Assembly (NCBI GenBank): GCA_021234155.1
Contig: JAJEKV010000004.1
Location: 3,784,109 to 3,848,108, forward strand
DNA from: Isoetes taiwanensis
Taxonomy: Eukaryota > Streptophyta > Lycopodiopsida > Isoetales > Isoetaceae
Length of the DNA stretch: 64,000 nucleotides
Direction: 5' to 3'
The notes below the pieces were generated by a model, which had not been told where the DNA came from, searched no databases, and saw nothing but the letters and a program-made list of their open reading frames with translations. Of this stretch, positions 12,501 through 22,155 are shown one piece after another (position 1 is the first letter of the stretch; each line of letters starts with the position of its first letter). The position numbers were made by a program, and so were the translations under genes.

Positions 12501-14636
12501 AGTATCCTAAAACAGCATGTCAAATGCAGGATGAAGATGAGAATAAGCGGGCATCATTTCAATGTAGAAATTAGAAGATGGTACAGGACACCATGTCAAA
12601 ATGGCCTATGAGGCCTGTGTGACGGGCGATACAGAAGATGAAGCAAAGGTACTTTTGCATTGCCCTGATTATCAATCATAGCAAACCAGCTCTGGCATCC
12701 ATGCCTCAAATCTCTTTAGTTTCTTAAACTTGCCCACATCTAAGATTGGTGGCTTTTACATTGACATTATGAAACTGTGAGACAATGTTATGAGAAATGT
12801 AACTTGTGAGACAATGAGCAACTTGTAAATGGGTGCTTATTGGATGGTTTGATATATAAATCTAAATTAATGTCTTGAAGACATGATGCTCTTTACAAGA
12901 CAAAATCACCCTCCTTGCAGATCCTCAATTTTGTATGTTCTCGTTCTCATAGGCCCTATGAGTCTTCCTAGACTGTAATAAATCTTTTTATTTTTCTTTC
13001 TCAACCTCACAGATGAAATAATCTTTCTCCATCCTTCCCTCCCTGCGAAATTGGGACTGTCCCAATAAGTAATATTGGCTGTGTTGCCACTATACAAAAA
13101 TGATGACACTTTATGAAAATGTATCTGCAAAATTGAAGAAGTGATAAATAGCATGATCGGGTTAAACAGGGCTGCCCCTTATCCCATGCGCTCTTTGGCC
13201 TGTATATTGAGCTGTAAAATTCTGTGTGGGTGCTAGGAGGCAAAGGGTCTGCTTTAGCTGAAGAGTGCATCTCTCCACTTCTTTATGCGAGCTCTTACCC
13301 TCTTCCCCTGAGGACTTCAGCATCATTTACAAGTGCTGAGGCGCTGGAGAAATTGTGCTGAAAGAGAACTCAAAACTTAGATAAGACATAGGCGACACAT
13401 CACAAAGATGCATGCAGGCATCGCAACTCCCAACCTGTAGAGGTGTCTCACATTATATATGCTTGGATGTGCAAATGCAAGGGTCCTATCTTTAGCATGA
13501 AAGATGCAGCTAATTAAGGCTTATAGGGGTATACGGTTTGCTGGTAACGTTTAAAAGGATTCCAAACTGATTTTCAAGACAATGAATTGCCTTGCATTCA
13601 ATTGGCTCCTTGTGTTGTGTTTATTTTCTATAGGTATTTTTTTTTTAAAAACAGTAATTTGAAGTATCCACTAGAGGTACTCAGAAAATGGCCAAGAAGG
13701 CTAAGATAGGACAGCCCCGAAAGAAGAAAAGGGACACTAGGCATGTACACAGCATCACAAGTTTTTCAGACCGTCTAAGGGGTTGCATTAATGAACTCAT
13801 AGAATGCAGTGATAAGCTTCATCACTAAGTTTCACTTTTTCTTTCTTGCTGAATTTAACTAGCACTTTGAACTAGGGAGAATGCTCCTAGATATTGAAGA
13901 CTTGCTGTATTTATTTGGTTTCATAGACAATGACAAGCATGTCTTGCATTGGTGTTGCTCCTATTACATATCTTCCTATGCTAGATCAGAAGACCACCAT
14001 GAAATGATTTAATTCACATTCCTAGCTGACCTTACTCTGCCACATAGGTTTAACTTGGGCTGAGCTTAGTGTGAACATCTAGCACCTGCATAAAAAAGTT
14101 GGAAAGGATTATGCTGCCACTAATTACCTGTATATACAAGTGCCTAAGAAGGTTGCTTCATTTGCCATGTCTTCACAGATTGTGTCAATTATCTGCTTGG
14201 AAATGTCGTCCTTCAACTTGATTAGATACCTAAATAAACATCATAATCCCACTTATTAGCAAAAGATAAGGTGCCGTATGTCTGGAGTTATCCTACGAGG
14301 CAAGCCCACTGGAAAGAATTAGCCGGTTTGGGCTTCCCAAAAAGTGCGTACCACTTAAACCTTGATACTTTCATCCAAAGCGGGTTTTAAGTAGCTAGGT
14401 GTTTAGGTTGTCTTGGGCTCAAAAGGAATACCGAAACAAAGGACTAACCTTCCATAAGAAGTAACATTGGAAAAATCCGCGGTTCGATTGCCTCTATCAT
14501 ACTTTTTGCCCCGGCAATTGTAAAGCTTCGTCTTGCCCAGCCTGCACTGTGCATATTGAGACACGGCCACGTCTGGTAGGATGAGAATGAGGAGCAGGAG
14601 CAGGACAAGGGCGATACTAGAGCGCCGAGCATCCAT
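3477..14636 (-). CDS. Secreted subtilisin-like serine protease (S8, proteinase K-like), 7 exons seen, 3' end missing
   Basis: Split gene inferred by reading exons with GT-AG borders: 14449-14636, 14128-14229, 10470-10722, 9346-9496, 7916-8145, 4416-4562, 3477-3560. Lengths sum to 1155 bp and every junction phase agrees, giving 385 uninterrupted residues. Order: signal peptide (about 1-27), short Cys-containing spacer, inhibitor I9 propeptide (about 64-146), peptidase S8. Catalytic residues by my count are Asp180 (VYVLDTG), His226 (NGHGTHCAG), oxyanion Asn314 (AAGN) and Ser379 (SGTSMACPH), spaced as in proteinase K-type enzymes. Predicted role: secreted or vacuolar endopeptidase activated by removal of the propeptide. 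The residues after the serine loop (normally 50-100 more) were not found. Introns 2 and 5 are large and contain LINE fragments. No stop or frameshift is seen in the exons, so the gene may be active. Inference rests on motifs and phase agreement, not on transcripts. Confidence 0.82.
4416..4562 (-). CDS. Subtilisin exon 6: oxyanion Asn
   Basis: Acceptor CATTACAG, then VAAAGNF with the oxyanion-hole Asn, ACNYSPSRA, and WFSNYGTCVTIVAP. The donor CCT|GTGAGT is in phase 0, joining to GEL of exon 7 to give the usual APG. Exactly 49 codons. Confidence 0.85.
5650..6905 (-). mobile_element. 5'-truncated LINE, ORF2 C-terminal half and 3' UTR
   Basis: Lies in subtilisin intron 5. Frames give LQKHLAALKTFCKDRELQL, VMVFNTPW, GHPVEHLGVEF, LYGAQIWG (region after the RT catalytic site), then ESEKHFIFTCPTYY (C-terminal zinc-finger-like motif) and FRDPTSLRQLMEYYDQKC. 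The last frame runs on, through one TGA, into a basic C-terminal tail ending at 5785 that carries QTEITNFF. The 3' end is near 5650, where the minus strand ends TTTCTTCCTTTCTTT. Several frameshifts make it inactive. Confidence 0.78.
5785..6069 (-). pseudogene. LINE ORF2 C-terminal tail with PIP-box-like motif
   Basis: Open frame of 94 codons from an in-frame ATG, continuous with the LINE frame upstream except for one TGA. It begins MGLKQTEITNFFSS: QxxIxxFF fits the PCNA-interacting (PIP) box consensus. This is followed by Lys/Arg-rich stretches such as KKIKRSAVAKHKR that look like a nuclear localisation signal. Alternatively this is a host exon, since CCACAG precedes it; the shared frame with the LINE motif favours the LINE reading. 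Confidence 0.5.
6957..7107. repeat. 78-bp tandem duplication
   Basis: Units 6957-7034 and 7035-7107 differ at about two bases (ACACAAGTAT versus ACACGAGTAT). It lies between two oppositely oriented LINE fragments in an intron. Confidence 0.9.
7195..7460 (+). mobile_element. LINE reverse transcriptase fragment
   Basis: Frames give STIDHIFTLR, then after a shift FVDFCKAFDTVPWN and LFHRLMELGLS, the conserved RT block with the first catalytic Asp (here in KAFDTV), and later KVPEGW. Only about 270 bp, frameshifted. It is on the opposite strand to the LINE at 5650-6905, so a separate insertion. Confidence 0.7.
7461..7915. other. Intronic sequence without assigned feature
   Basis: Part of subtilisin intron 5. 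A minus-strand stretch at 7600-7765 looked like a possible exon but the phase-0 reading is interrupted by stops; the true oxyanion exon is at 4416-4562. Confidence 0.5.
7916..8145 (-). CDS. Subtilisin exon 5: substrate-binding core
   Basis: Acceptor TTACACAG, then VGGLKSGVAKDA, MDCGGSGSYGAIMDGLEWI and AVNNIVEDIGIVV, the stretch that in proteinase K reads VRVLDCSGSG...SGVIAG. The donor is GTG|GTAAGT, phase 0. Confidence 0.85.
8146..9345. other. Subtilisin intron 4
   Basis: About 1.2 kb between exons 5 and 4. AT-rich, no repeats or domains recognised apart from GCTCTGATACCACGAC at 8864-8880, which read on the minus strand resembles a tRNA-Met primer-binding site (TGGTATCAGAGC). It might mark an old copia leader but nothing else supports it. 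Confidence 0.4.
9346..9496 (-). CDS. Subtilisin exon 4: catalytic His
   Basis: Begins GIRCTHQDF directly after DT of exon 3, giving the family's DTGI. Ends TDCNGHGTHCA with the catalytic His in GHGTH. Acceptor AACAG|G and donor G|GTATAA. Three extra Cys in this exon suggest disulfides. Confidence 0.85.
10470..10722 (-). CDS. Subtilisin exon 3: I9 end and catalytic Asp
   Basis: Encodes the second half of the propeptide (VLLDKW..IDYVEVEG), the linker PPWGLDRID typical of proteinase K relatives, and the Asp loop GVHVYVLDT. The donor ACG|GTATGG is in phase 0. NPPWGLDRID is a strong family marker. Confidence 0.85.
11370..12690 (+). mobile_element. LINE ORF2 fragment (RT to C-terminal zinc motif)
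   Basis: Lies in subtilisin intron 2. Reads AAFVYCIKAFYTVRRKNLW, GVKQGSPMSPTLFG, LLYADG (normally YADD, so the catalytic pair is broken), then LWQRTEKLQKKFL, PYEIMLVE and GDTEDEAKVLLHCPDY, the LINE C-terminal Cys/His motif. Multiple frameshifts and an internal 79 bp duplication. The order and spacing are those of a plant L1-like ORF2; it starts inside RT so is 5' truncated. Confidence 0.78.
11555..11716 (+). repeat. 79-bp tandem duplication inside LINE RT
   Basis: The segment starting TTATTTCCTTTGGAAGG and running to the SPTLF codons is present twice (11555 and 11634), with a 3 bp difference (GAGTTAAGC versus GAGTTGTTAAGC). It duplicates the QG.PMSPTLF motif of the RT. Confidence 0.9.
13150..13620 (+). 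mobile_element. Second LINE RT remnant
   Basis: Frames give VKQGCPLSHALFGLYI (RT motif), then PLLYASS in place of the catalytic YADD, followed by decayed sequence. It differs from the LINE copy at 11.4-12.7 kb, so this is an independent older insertion in the same intron. Confidence 0.6.
14128..14229 (-). CDS. Subtilisin exon 2: start of I9 propeptide
   Basis: Acceptor TATTTAG and donor CAG|GTAATT flank a 102 bp exon beginning YLIKLKDDIS, the usual first strand of an I9 inhibitor domain. Split Arg codons on both sides (AG|G) match exons 1 and 3. Confidence 0.75.
14449..14636 (-). CDS. Subtilisin exon 1: signal peptide and spacer
   Basis: Starts at the ATG at 14636, with a TATA box about 40 bp upstream. 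Residues 1-27 form a clear signal peptide (basic MDARR then a Leu/Ile core, likely cut after AVSQ). The rest has two Cys and a possible N-glycosylation site (NRT). The exon ends at the donor AAG|GTTAGT in phase 2. Confidence 0.75.
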
Positions 14637-14671
14637 AGCTCCGGCGTAGGTAGTTTGATCGTTTGCTGTGC

Positions 14672-14680
14672 ATATATATA
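14672..14680 (-). promoter_or_regulatory. TATA box of the subtilisin gene
   Basis: CGTATATATATG on the minus strand, about 40 bp upstream of the start codon at 14636. This spacing implies a very short 5' UTR. Confidence 0.5.
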
Positions 14681-14699
14681 CGTGACGATGAGATGTGCG

Positions 14700-15510
14700 G
14701 GCAAGATTTGATATTATTTACTTGTGATTTGATTTTGGTGGGGCTCTAAAGGTACCTGGTACCTACACACTAACGGGTTAAAATTCAAGCGAAATATTGG
14801 CTCCCGAAAGGGGGTTGGAAATTGCCATGTTAAAGAAAATTCAACTTAACTATCAAACGCATATGATTTTTGTTAGTTAAATAGTTAAAACGAACGGGTT
14901 AACTTATAACTTGTTAAATTAAAGTTAAATTAGGGATTTAACCCCCTTTCACATTAGTTAAGCCCCTTTCACATTCATTATTGTTATGTTAATTGTTAAT
15001 AATTTCTTGACGAAAATTTATTGGGTGCCTCCCAAAACTTAGGTTTGTCAAAAGTGTCGAGGTCATGGCCGTCAAAAGAATGAGGCCAGAGTTCCTCACC
15101 GTGGTGTCAGCTCGAAAGCTAACCAGCAGCAAAATTGACATCACAACTCCTTATAGTGTTTTTTTCTTATCATCCTGATTTTTTTTATGCTTTGATTCTA
15201 CAAATTCTGTGCTTTTTAATTCAATATTATTTGTAGTGTTTATGGTCTCAAAAATTTAGAAAGTCCGTGAAATTCGTGTATGTGAGTTTTGAAACTGTTA
15301 GAAATGGAGAATGGACCAGTATCAAACCCAAAAACTCATGTGCTCTACTTCATAGATTGCCCATTTAACAATGTGGATGCTTTAAGCTTTATAACACATT
15401 AGAATGTAAATACTGTAATGGAAATATTATGGGTATTGGTGTGATTTAACATATGAGAGTGCACTTAACAATCTTCTTTATTAAAATGGGAGCGTATTGG
15501 ACTTTGTGCC
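14700..15510. other. Intergenic, nothing recognised
   Basis: Presumed upstream flank of the subtilisin gene: AT-rich, with repeated GTTAAATT-like words around 14860-15000, no ORF or element identified. Confidence 0.4.
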
Positions 15511-15511
15511 T

Positions 15512-15596
15512 GGAACGCCGCAGTGCAGACGCATGCGGCGTTCCCTCTCCCGCTTGCGGGAGTTTTTCCTTACGCTTGGGCGGGAGTTTTTTTTAA
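15512..15596. repeat. GC-rich hairpins followed by T-runs
   Basis: Perfect 11 bp inverted repeat GGAACGCCGCA / TGCGGCGTTCC (15512-15522, 15534-15544), then CTCCCGC-TT-GCGGGAG with TTTTT, then GGGCGGGAG with a run of T. GC content is well above its surroundings. It may be part of a promoter/5' UTR of an unrecognised plus-strand gene or a mobile-element end. Confidence 0.6.
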
Positions 15597-15599
15597 GCT

Positions 15600-18500
15600 A
15601 CAGTTCTCTTCTCTGCGTTTTCCTTTCTGGTAACGAGCTACGTCGGTCAATGTTCTAACAAGAAGGAAGCAAGCGGATTTTCGAGCTTGTGTTCAGCTTT
15701 TAGTCCTACAACATTTGAGCTCCAGCGGCCAGTATTGGAGGTCGATCTAAGCCTGTTTGTCATTTTTTCTGTTGGGTCAAGTTTTAGAAACCTGACTGAT
15801 TTATTTGTTTTAACTCCAAGAAGCATATATCGGCTGAGAATATCAAATGTGGCTATCGTTGCATTAGTGCTCTGGCTGCAGGGATGATTATCCTTCTCTG
15901 CCTTCCATTCAAGAAGGGAAGCCGCTCTGCATGACCTTTGCAAGCAGCATGTCTTTTTTTCTTATGTCCCTGTGGGATGGAGCTCGACGGTGGAGAGGCG
16001 TGCATTGATCTACACCAAGCTTTGTTCATGCACAAACAGAGATCAATGTTTGAGCTTTTGCATCCGGCCAAATTCGTGGCATCAAGAAGGATGTCTAGAG
16101 CTTTTGTAAGGGAGGTATGGATCGATAGATTTACACCCTATTTCTTCTTCCTTGGGTTTTCTGGCATTGTTTATTTTGCTTAATGTTCTGCACAGCTTTT
16201 TTCATGGTGAAAATGAAAACCTGAATCTAGAGTTCAGTCATTTGATGGTGCAGAAAACCAGTCAAGTTGTTGGAACCCAAAAACCTCTTTCCGGCATTAA
16301 ACAGCAAACTTCACGCCAGGCCCAATTTCTATGGAATTTCTTAGCCAAATGGCTAGCGATATGGCAAGAGCAGGAGGAGTCGTCTCCTTCTCCTCCTGTA
16401 TTTTTCAAGCATTAAGGTTTTTGAAGTCATGTTTGGCAATTTGGCAGGTCTGCTTCTCAATAGGGACAAGTATACCCTAATATTTTTTGCTCAGGGATGT
16501 CTGATGGAGCAAGGAACCAGCCATTGTCGGAGGTGGGAGCTTCGATGAAGCAGATTATAGCCATTCTTTACTGGAACTACAACATGTCGTCATTTCTTAT
16601 CATGAGGACAAGCAATCTAGATACTGCCCTACCTGTTTCTTGATTGAATAAAGCAGGATGAGAGTCTTCATTCTTTGGGAAGCCAAAATGATTCCGGCAT
16701 TGATCATGTATGTCAAGAAGTGGAAACTTTATTTTAGACATAGATTCTTTTGTAAATGCTTTAATCGTGCAAAAAACTGACCTTCATGGCTTTTATGTAG
16801 ATCCATGGTCGATAAGTCCAATAGGAGTGAGCTACGAACATTAAAAATTGTTTGCCATCACCATCACCAGAGCAAGTTGTGAGCTATATGATATAATCAT
16901 GCTGTTCTAAAGGCTTTTACAAACACAAACTATGAGATAGTAGCATGAGATAGTAGCAGGGACTGGAAAGAGACATTCTTTTGCATTTATCAAATCCGTA
17001 AGTTTCAATGTGAGTTGCAATCAAACTGGGTAAGCTAGAACTTAGCAGAGTACTTGGCAAACACAGTGTATTTGTGTTAAAAATGAAGCATCAACCACTA
17101 TTGCCTTATGCAAATTTTATTTGGTGCAGGAGATAAATTTATGGGGGCTCTGTATTTTGCAGGTTTGTGTATTTTCATGGAGACCTTTTTTTTCTATATG
17201 ATGTAGTTGTTAATTTGAGGTTCTGCATATACTTGCATTGTTGATGGTTGCATTGGTGGTTTGCAGGATATGAAAATTGTAATTCGACCTATGAGAGAAG
17301 CACTTTTGTGGTTCTGTTAATTGTTGCAGCGCCAACAAATACGCAAAAGCATTTGCTGTGCAAGTCGGCAATTACAATTACAAAGATACAATGCACCAAA
17401 GACATAAAGAGCATGATGGTTCCATCTCCATATTAGGTTTGCAAGCTTTGAACTATCTAATCTTGCATATGACCTATATTTTGTTCTCTTTTACAATTTT
17501 GGCGGCGGTAGCCCTTAGATTAGGCAGAACATATATTGGCTCTACATTTTGTATAATATAGGATTAAGTGATGGATCTGGCCATAGACAAATTGTTGTTG
17601 CAGCACCTTCATCCAATAAGAAGTAATGAAGCAGCAGCAGCAGCAGCAGTTGTAAAATGTAGATGAGATTTTAAAAGAATCCTTTGATTTTTTTATTGCT
17701 ATGTGCCTGGAAGCTTGAGTTAATTCATTTCCTACAGTTTGCATATCTAGAAACTTCATGGAATGCTTGACTTTCTGTTTGTAGGATGAATAGATAAGGA
17801 AAATGCAAAGGATACAAATAGTTCATGAGATGGGCAAGTCAACTTGATATTGTCTCTCCAGTGATAATTTGAATTCTGCATTCAACTTCAAGTTTTCAGT
17901 TGTCATTTCAAGATCTATATTGTTCTGCAGTCAGCACAAGACTCAAATGGGAAATATTGTGGTACATATTCCCTTGCAATCTAGATTATATCACATGCAA
18001 GTCTTCAGGTGCTTCTGACGATCTCTATTTCTACAAGGATTAAGGTAAGACATAATATGGTAGAATCAATGTGGTAGCGTATTTAGTTTTATGACGACAT
18101 TGGTCCCATTGAACAACTATAGGTTGGAGACGTTTTCAAAGGGCTTTTGCTCAGAAGGCATTTTGCATTTTGACAGGCTTTGACATTTGGACCAAGACTC
18201 AGAGGACAATTTCATTTGTATGCATCTCAAGTTCCTATTAAATCTGTAGGTGCCAATTCCCAATTGAGGTACCCAATTCTATAAGAGTTTCTGAAAAGGC
18301 ATTTTGACATGGAAAGCATCAGTCTTCCGCACACCTCAAAATTCAAGTGCCAGGATGTATTGGAAAAGATTTAAAATTCAACATTTTCATTCAGCCAAAA
18401 TTATGTGAGAGATGATTCAGGTCATGGCAATCCTTTTATACTATATGAAAGAAGGGTTGATGATACCATTTATTTGCAAGACATACCCTACAATTGGCAT

Positions 18501-19560
18501 AAATGGCACGATCCATCTAAAGTACAAGACCATGAGTGAGTACAATTGAAGCTTTAGTGCCAAGCAGCTGAGGTCTGTATCATTGCTTTTTTACTCTGAT
18601 GTATGTGAATAAAAGTGGCACATGATCTATCTACCTTCTTTGTTAATTTTACGAAACATATAAAGTCGAGGACATCCGGAAAGACTTTAGAAAATGGTCT
18701 TGCCTTCAACAATGATGAACCAGAGGAGGACCAATGGTAATGCCCGACATTCCATGCATCCATTTAAGGTTTCGGCTATAGGATTAGGGTTGGGAGTTGA
18801 GGGTTTAGGGTTTGGCATATCATGATTTCTAAAAAGTCAAGAGGAACAGACAATTGTACATAGCAACCATACCATCACCATCACAAATATGATATTAGTC
18901 GTATTTTTCTTACCAAAATTTGCATGTGCTTAAACAAGTCATGACTATTTAGTGAACTTTTTTTTACAAGTGTAGGATTTCTACTTTCACTAGAGTGGGT
19001 GTGGTTTGTAAATTGAAAATCAAGCTATTTTTTCTAAAACTTATATAGGAATACAAAAACTCATGTAATGATCTTTACATACAATTGAACATTATATATG
19101 GTATAATTTTTTGATCACACAATAACAACGATCGCATGTACCCTAAAGCCTAATCTTTGCAGTTGTTGGCCATCTAGAAGGACCTGATAACCTTAGCCTA
19201 CTAGGTATTCACGAACAACAACAATCTCTAAATGGCTCATTTAACACAACTACTAATGCCTGCAACAACAAATTCAATTGAATTCCCTTTGATAAAAAAA
19301 AGGGGGGGTAAATCACAGCTATCACACAAATCAACATTTGTCATTGCCAGAATGCATGTAACAAATCTGGATTTGCCACTAAACCCTAAACAATACAGAC
19401 TCTATTACATCTAAGCATTCTATTTCACCCCATAAAATCCATTATTCCTGCTCATCCCCACCTAAGGCCCGACACTTTGTTACATCTATAGGCACCATTA
19501 CATTTAGCATTTTTTAATTACTCCTACAGACTTCCTTATGTCTATCCATTCCACATGTTC
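15600..19560. other. Long non-coding stretch
   Basis: About 4 kb with only short open frames and no domain that I recognise. Notable: a CAG trinucleotide run (17631-17649), and telomere-like GGGTTTAGGGTTT words near 18780-18815. T-rich tracts resemble intron sequence, so this may be an intron-rich 5' part of a plus-strand gene. Confidence 0.35.
17631..17649. repeat. (CAG)n microsatellite
   Basis: About six perfect GCA/CAG units. Confidence 0.8.
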
Positions 19561-19568
19561 ATGACTAA

Positions 19569-19598
19569 TGCCCGGCATCGCCGGGCACACGTTTCTAG
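19569..19598 (+). mobile_element. Helitron 3' terminus
   Basis: Hairpin TGCCCGGC-ATC-GCCGGGCA, then 7 bases, then CTAG followed by T: the canonical Helitron 3' end (stem-loop, CTRR, insertion before T). A second end of the same family is at 63190-63217 on the minus strand. The 5' TC end and the element length could not be fixed. Confidence 0.6.
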
Positions 19599-19699
19599 TC
19601 TTCTTCAAGATCTTAATGCCCACCATAGCAAAAACAATAACAGCATTTACGTATCAACAACATGTCTAAGGTTCTGATTGATGGATTGATTCTCCTTTC

Positions 19700-19722
19700 T
19701 TTTTTTTTTTTTTTTTTTTTTT
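19700..19722. repeat. Poly-T tract
   Basis: About 23 T; could be the remnant poly-A of a minus-strand retroposon, but no body is recognised. Confidence 0.7.
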
Positions 19723-20194
19723 ATTATACGTTGGTGGGCTATAAATGTTGTCATGGTGGTAGCCTAATACATTTGACTAGCCTATATTCCATGCAATGTG
19801 GCTCATAATGGATTATGGTACATTAGACCAATGATTTAGTGTTTTTAAGTTCTTACTATGTGTATTTGTGCATTGGGGTTTTATGGTCTTGTTATTTTCG
19901 ATATGGATGCAATTGATCTATTTTCCTAAAAGACCCAACGAAGCCTAAGGAAAATTGTTGCACAGCCGATCTGGAATATTGCATCGTTGGAGCTGCAAAG
20001 CTGGACGATTAAGGACTGTACAAGGCCTCATGTGCTTATCTCGACTTAGTTCTGGTACTACTACCCAAGGTTCGTTGCTTTATTGGCTTAGAACTGTCGG
20101 TAGCACTTAATCTAGACTACATATTGCACTATGCGTTCTTTATAGCAGTAGGGTGCCCGGATTCTCTCATAAGGGCATACCCAAATCCGTTAGC

Positions 20195-20569
20195 ATGACT
20201 AGAAAGAAAGGTGATTTGAATTATGCTACCAGGAAAAGGATTGCTGAGGAAAAGCAGAAATCTGCCAGTAGTAAGAAGATCTTCCAATTCCATAAGTCTG
20301 CCTACAGTTCATCCTTGAAGATTGATGCAAATGGAAATGGTATCATGATCTCTGATAGCTCTGCTGCTGGCATCTCACCATGTATTGCTGCTGCCACTGT
20401 GAGTCTTGTTGAGCCTAATCTTGAGCATGGCACACCAAATAACAGGCCTATTGATTTGGAGAATAGCAAGCTAATGATTGGGCTGCCCAAAACCGACATG
20501 AAAATTGCTGGTTGCAATACCAGATCTGAAGCCATTGGGAAGGAAAGCAATCTGCAGCAACATCTCCAG
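20195..20569 (+). CDS. Possible exon of an unknown protein
   Basis: Open frame of 125 codons from an ATG at 20195 to a plausible donor CTCCAG|GTTTGG at 20570. The N-terminus is basic (MTRKKGDLNYATRKRIAEEK), the rest Ser/Ala/Asn-rich with no known domain. The frame is open further upstream, so this may be an internal exon. On the same strand as the interrupted frame at 21,970. Coding status is uncertain. Confidence 0.3.
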
Positions 20570-21856
20570 GTTTGGTGCTGTCTATATTTCTAGTGTTCTT
20601 ATTCCCATTGATTACATAACTTGTTCAACATTGCAGAAATTTTCTCTGATATCTATTCTAGATTATGAAATTGCCTCTGATTTAGGTAGTTTGACATGAT
20701 CTTCTTAAATTGAAATTTTATCTTATAAGCAAACTTGTAGATCTGATACAATTTAAATGCTGCTACATGCTTGTGATCTGAGCTTCCTTGTTTATTTTAT
20801 TATTAATGGAGCTTGATCCACATCATCATTTTATTATTGCATGAACTATGGTGTTGAATATTATCAGTAGATTATGCATATGCTAATGGCTGATAATTTG
20901 ATGAGCATAATAAAGAAAATCATGTTATCCCCTTGCATGGACATTTGTAGATGGCCTATTATGATAAGAAAAATCATGCTGAACTTGCTGGATCTTCAAT
21001 CATAAGCTGCAGTTCAGTGGCATGCTTTATTGTGCTTTTTACAAATAAGCATAAGGCGTGTTTTCCAAGCCTATTACTACACGTAGATATCTGATTGTTG
21101 CAATGCAGTAATTTCATGCCTGCTAAATTGCTTAGCTGCCTTCTTAAATACTTGGCTATCCTTACATGACTGTGTAAACTAAATTACTGCAGAAATATAG
21201 TACACAGGTCTTGTATTCATGATTGTTACAATAACCTTTTTTTATTATGCTTACTCTGCAGGGTACATAATCTGAATGAGCCCATATAAACCTTTCTTAC
21301 AGCTGCAGATATATGATCTATTCTGCTTTAGTTCTAGGGGTGTTTGTTTGCTTTTTTTACCTTGTTCTTTGTTGCAAGCAAGGTGAAGGGTGATAAACTC
21401 AAAAGATCCCATGACACCTGCTACCAAATGCATTACAACCATGACTAATGCTTGTTTATGTTTTGTTGGTGCAGGTAACAGGATCTTTTGCTCCTTGCTA
21501 TGTTACACTTTAAAGATGTTATATTTTGCAAGATCATTAGTTGCTACTCGAGCTCCATGTTAAGTACATTGGGTACTTAGTTGTATTGACTGGATCTCTT
21601 GTTTGTTACAATTCTGTTTTACAATGGTTATTACTGCAAAGGTAATTTTGTGAATGCAAGTTTATTCATAAATATACTACTGGTATTCTACAGTTTCTTT
21701 GAGATCATAACTTTTTGGTAATCATGTCCTTGATCTAAATGCTTTTTACACCTCATTGTATTTAGGACTGCTAATTGAGGTCATGTTCTGTTCTTGCAAA
21801 GATCAGGACCTGATCTAAAGTCTGGATGGTCTTAGGATCGGACAGATTTTAAGGTC

Positions 21857-21882
21857 TTTTTTTTTTTTTTTTTTTTTTTTTT
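21857..21882. repeat. Poly-T tract
   Basis: About 26 T, 270 bp left of the giant insertion. Confidence 0.7.
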
Positions 21883-21969
21883 GAGAATTGAATCAGTCTT
21901 TTTGCCACCACTATAATATTTTTCTTTATTAGACAGCTCCTGTTATTAAAGATAATTCTAAGCTTTAAT

Positions 21970-22155
21970 GGTTGTTAGAGATCTGCTTACAGACACAATG
22001 CAATGTTGTTGATCGGCTTCTCATAGCGATTCATGGTGTGGATGCAGATATTGATGGATCAAACAAGCTTAGTTTTTCACAGGATTACTTTAGGAGCGGA
22101 AAGAATTTAGCTGACATTGTTATTGTTGACGAGCATGTTCTTGCTTTTGTTCTCG
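21970..22155 (+). pseudogene. Open frame interrupted by the giant retrotransposon
   Basis: Frame reading DRLLIAIHGVDADIDG and DIVIVDEHVLAFVL, open up to the insertion point. If one copy of the target duplication is removed, the frame continues without a break into 52213 (VLANFNTQQKATQVYLRFR) for about 45 more codons. The protein is not recognised. It may be an exon of a host gene disrupted by the insertion, or chance. Confidence 0.3.
22151..22155. other. Target-site duplication, left (TCTCG)
   Basis: TCTCG directly before the LTR start TGTGACG; matched by TCTCG at 52213-52217 after the last LTR. Confidence 0.85.
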
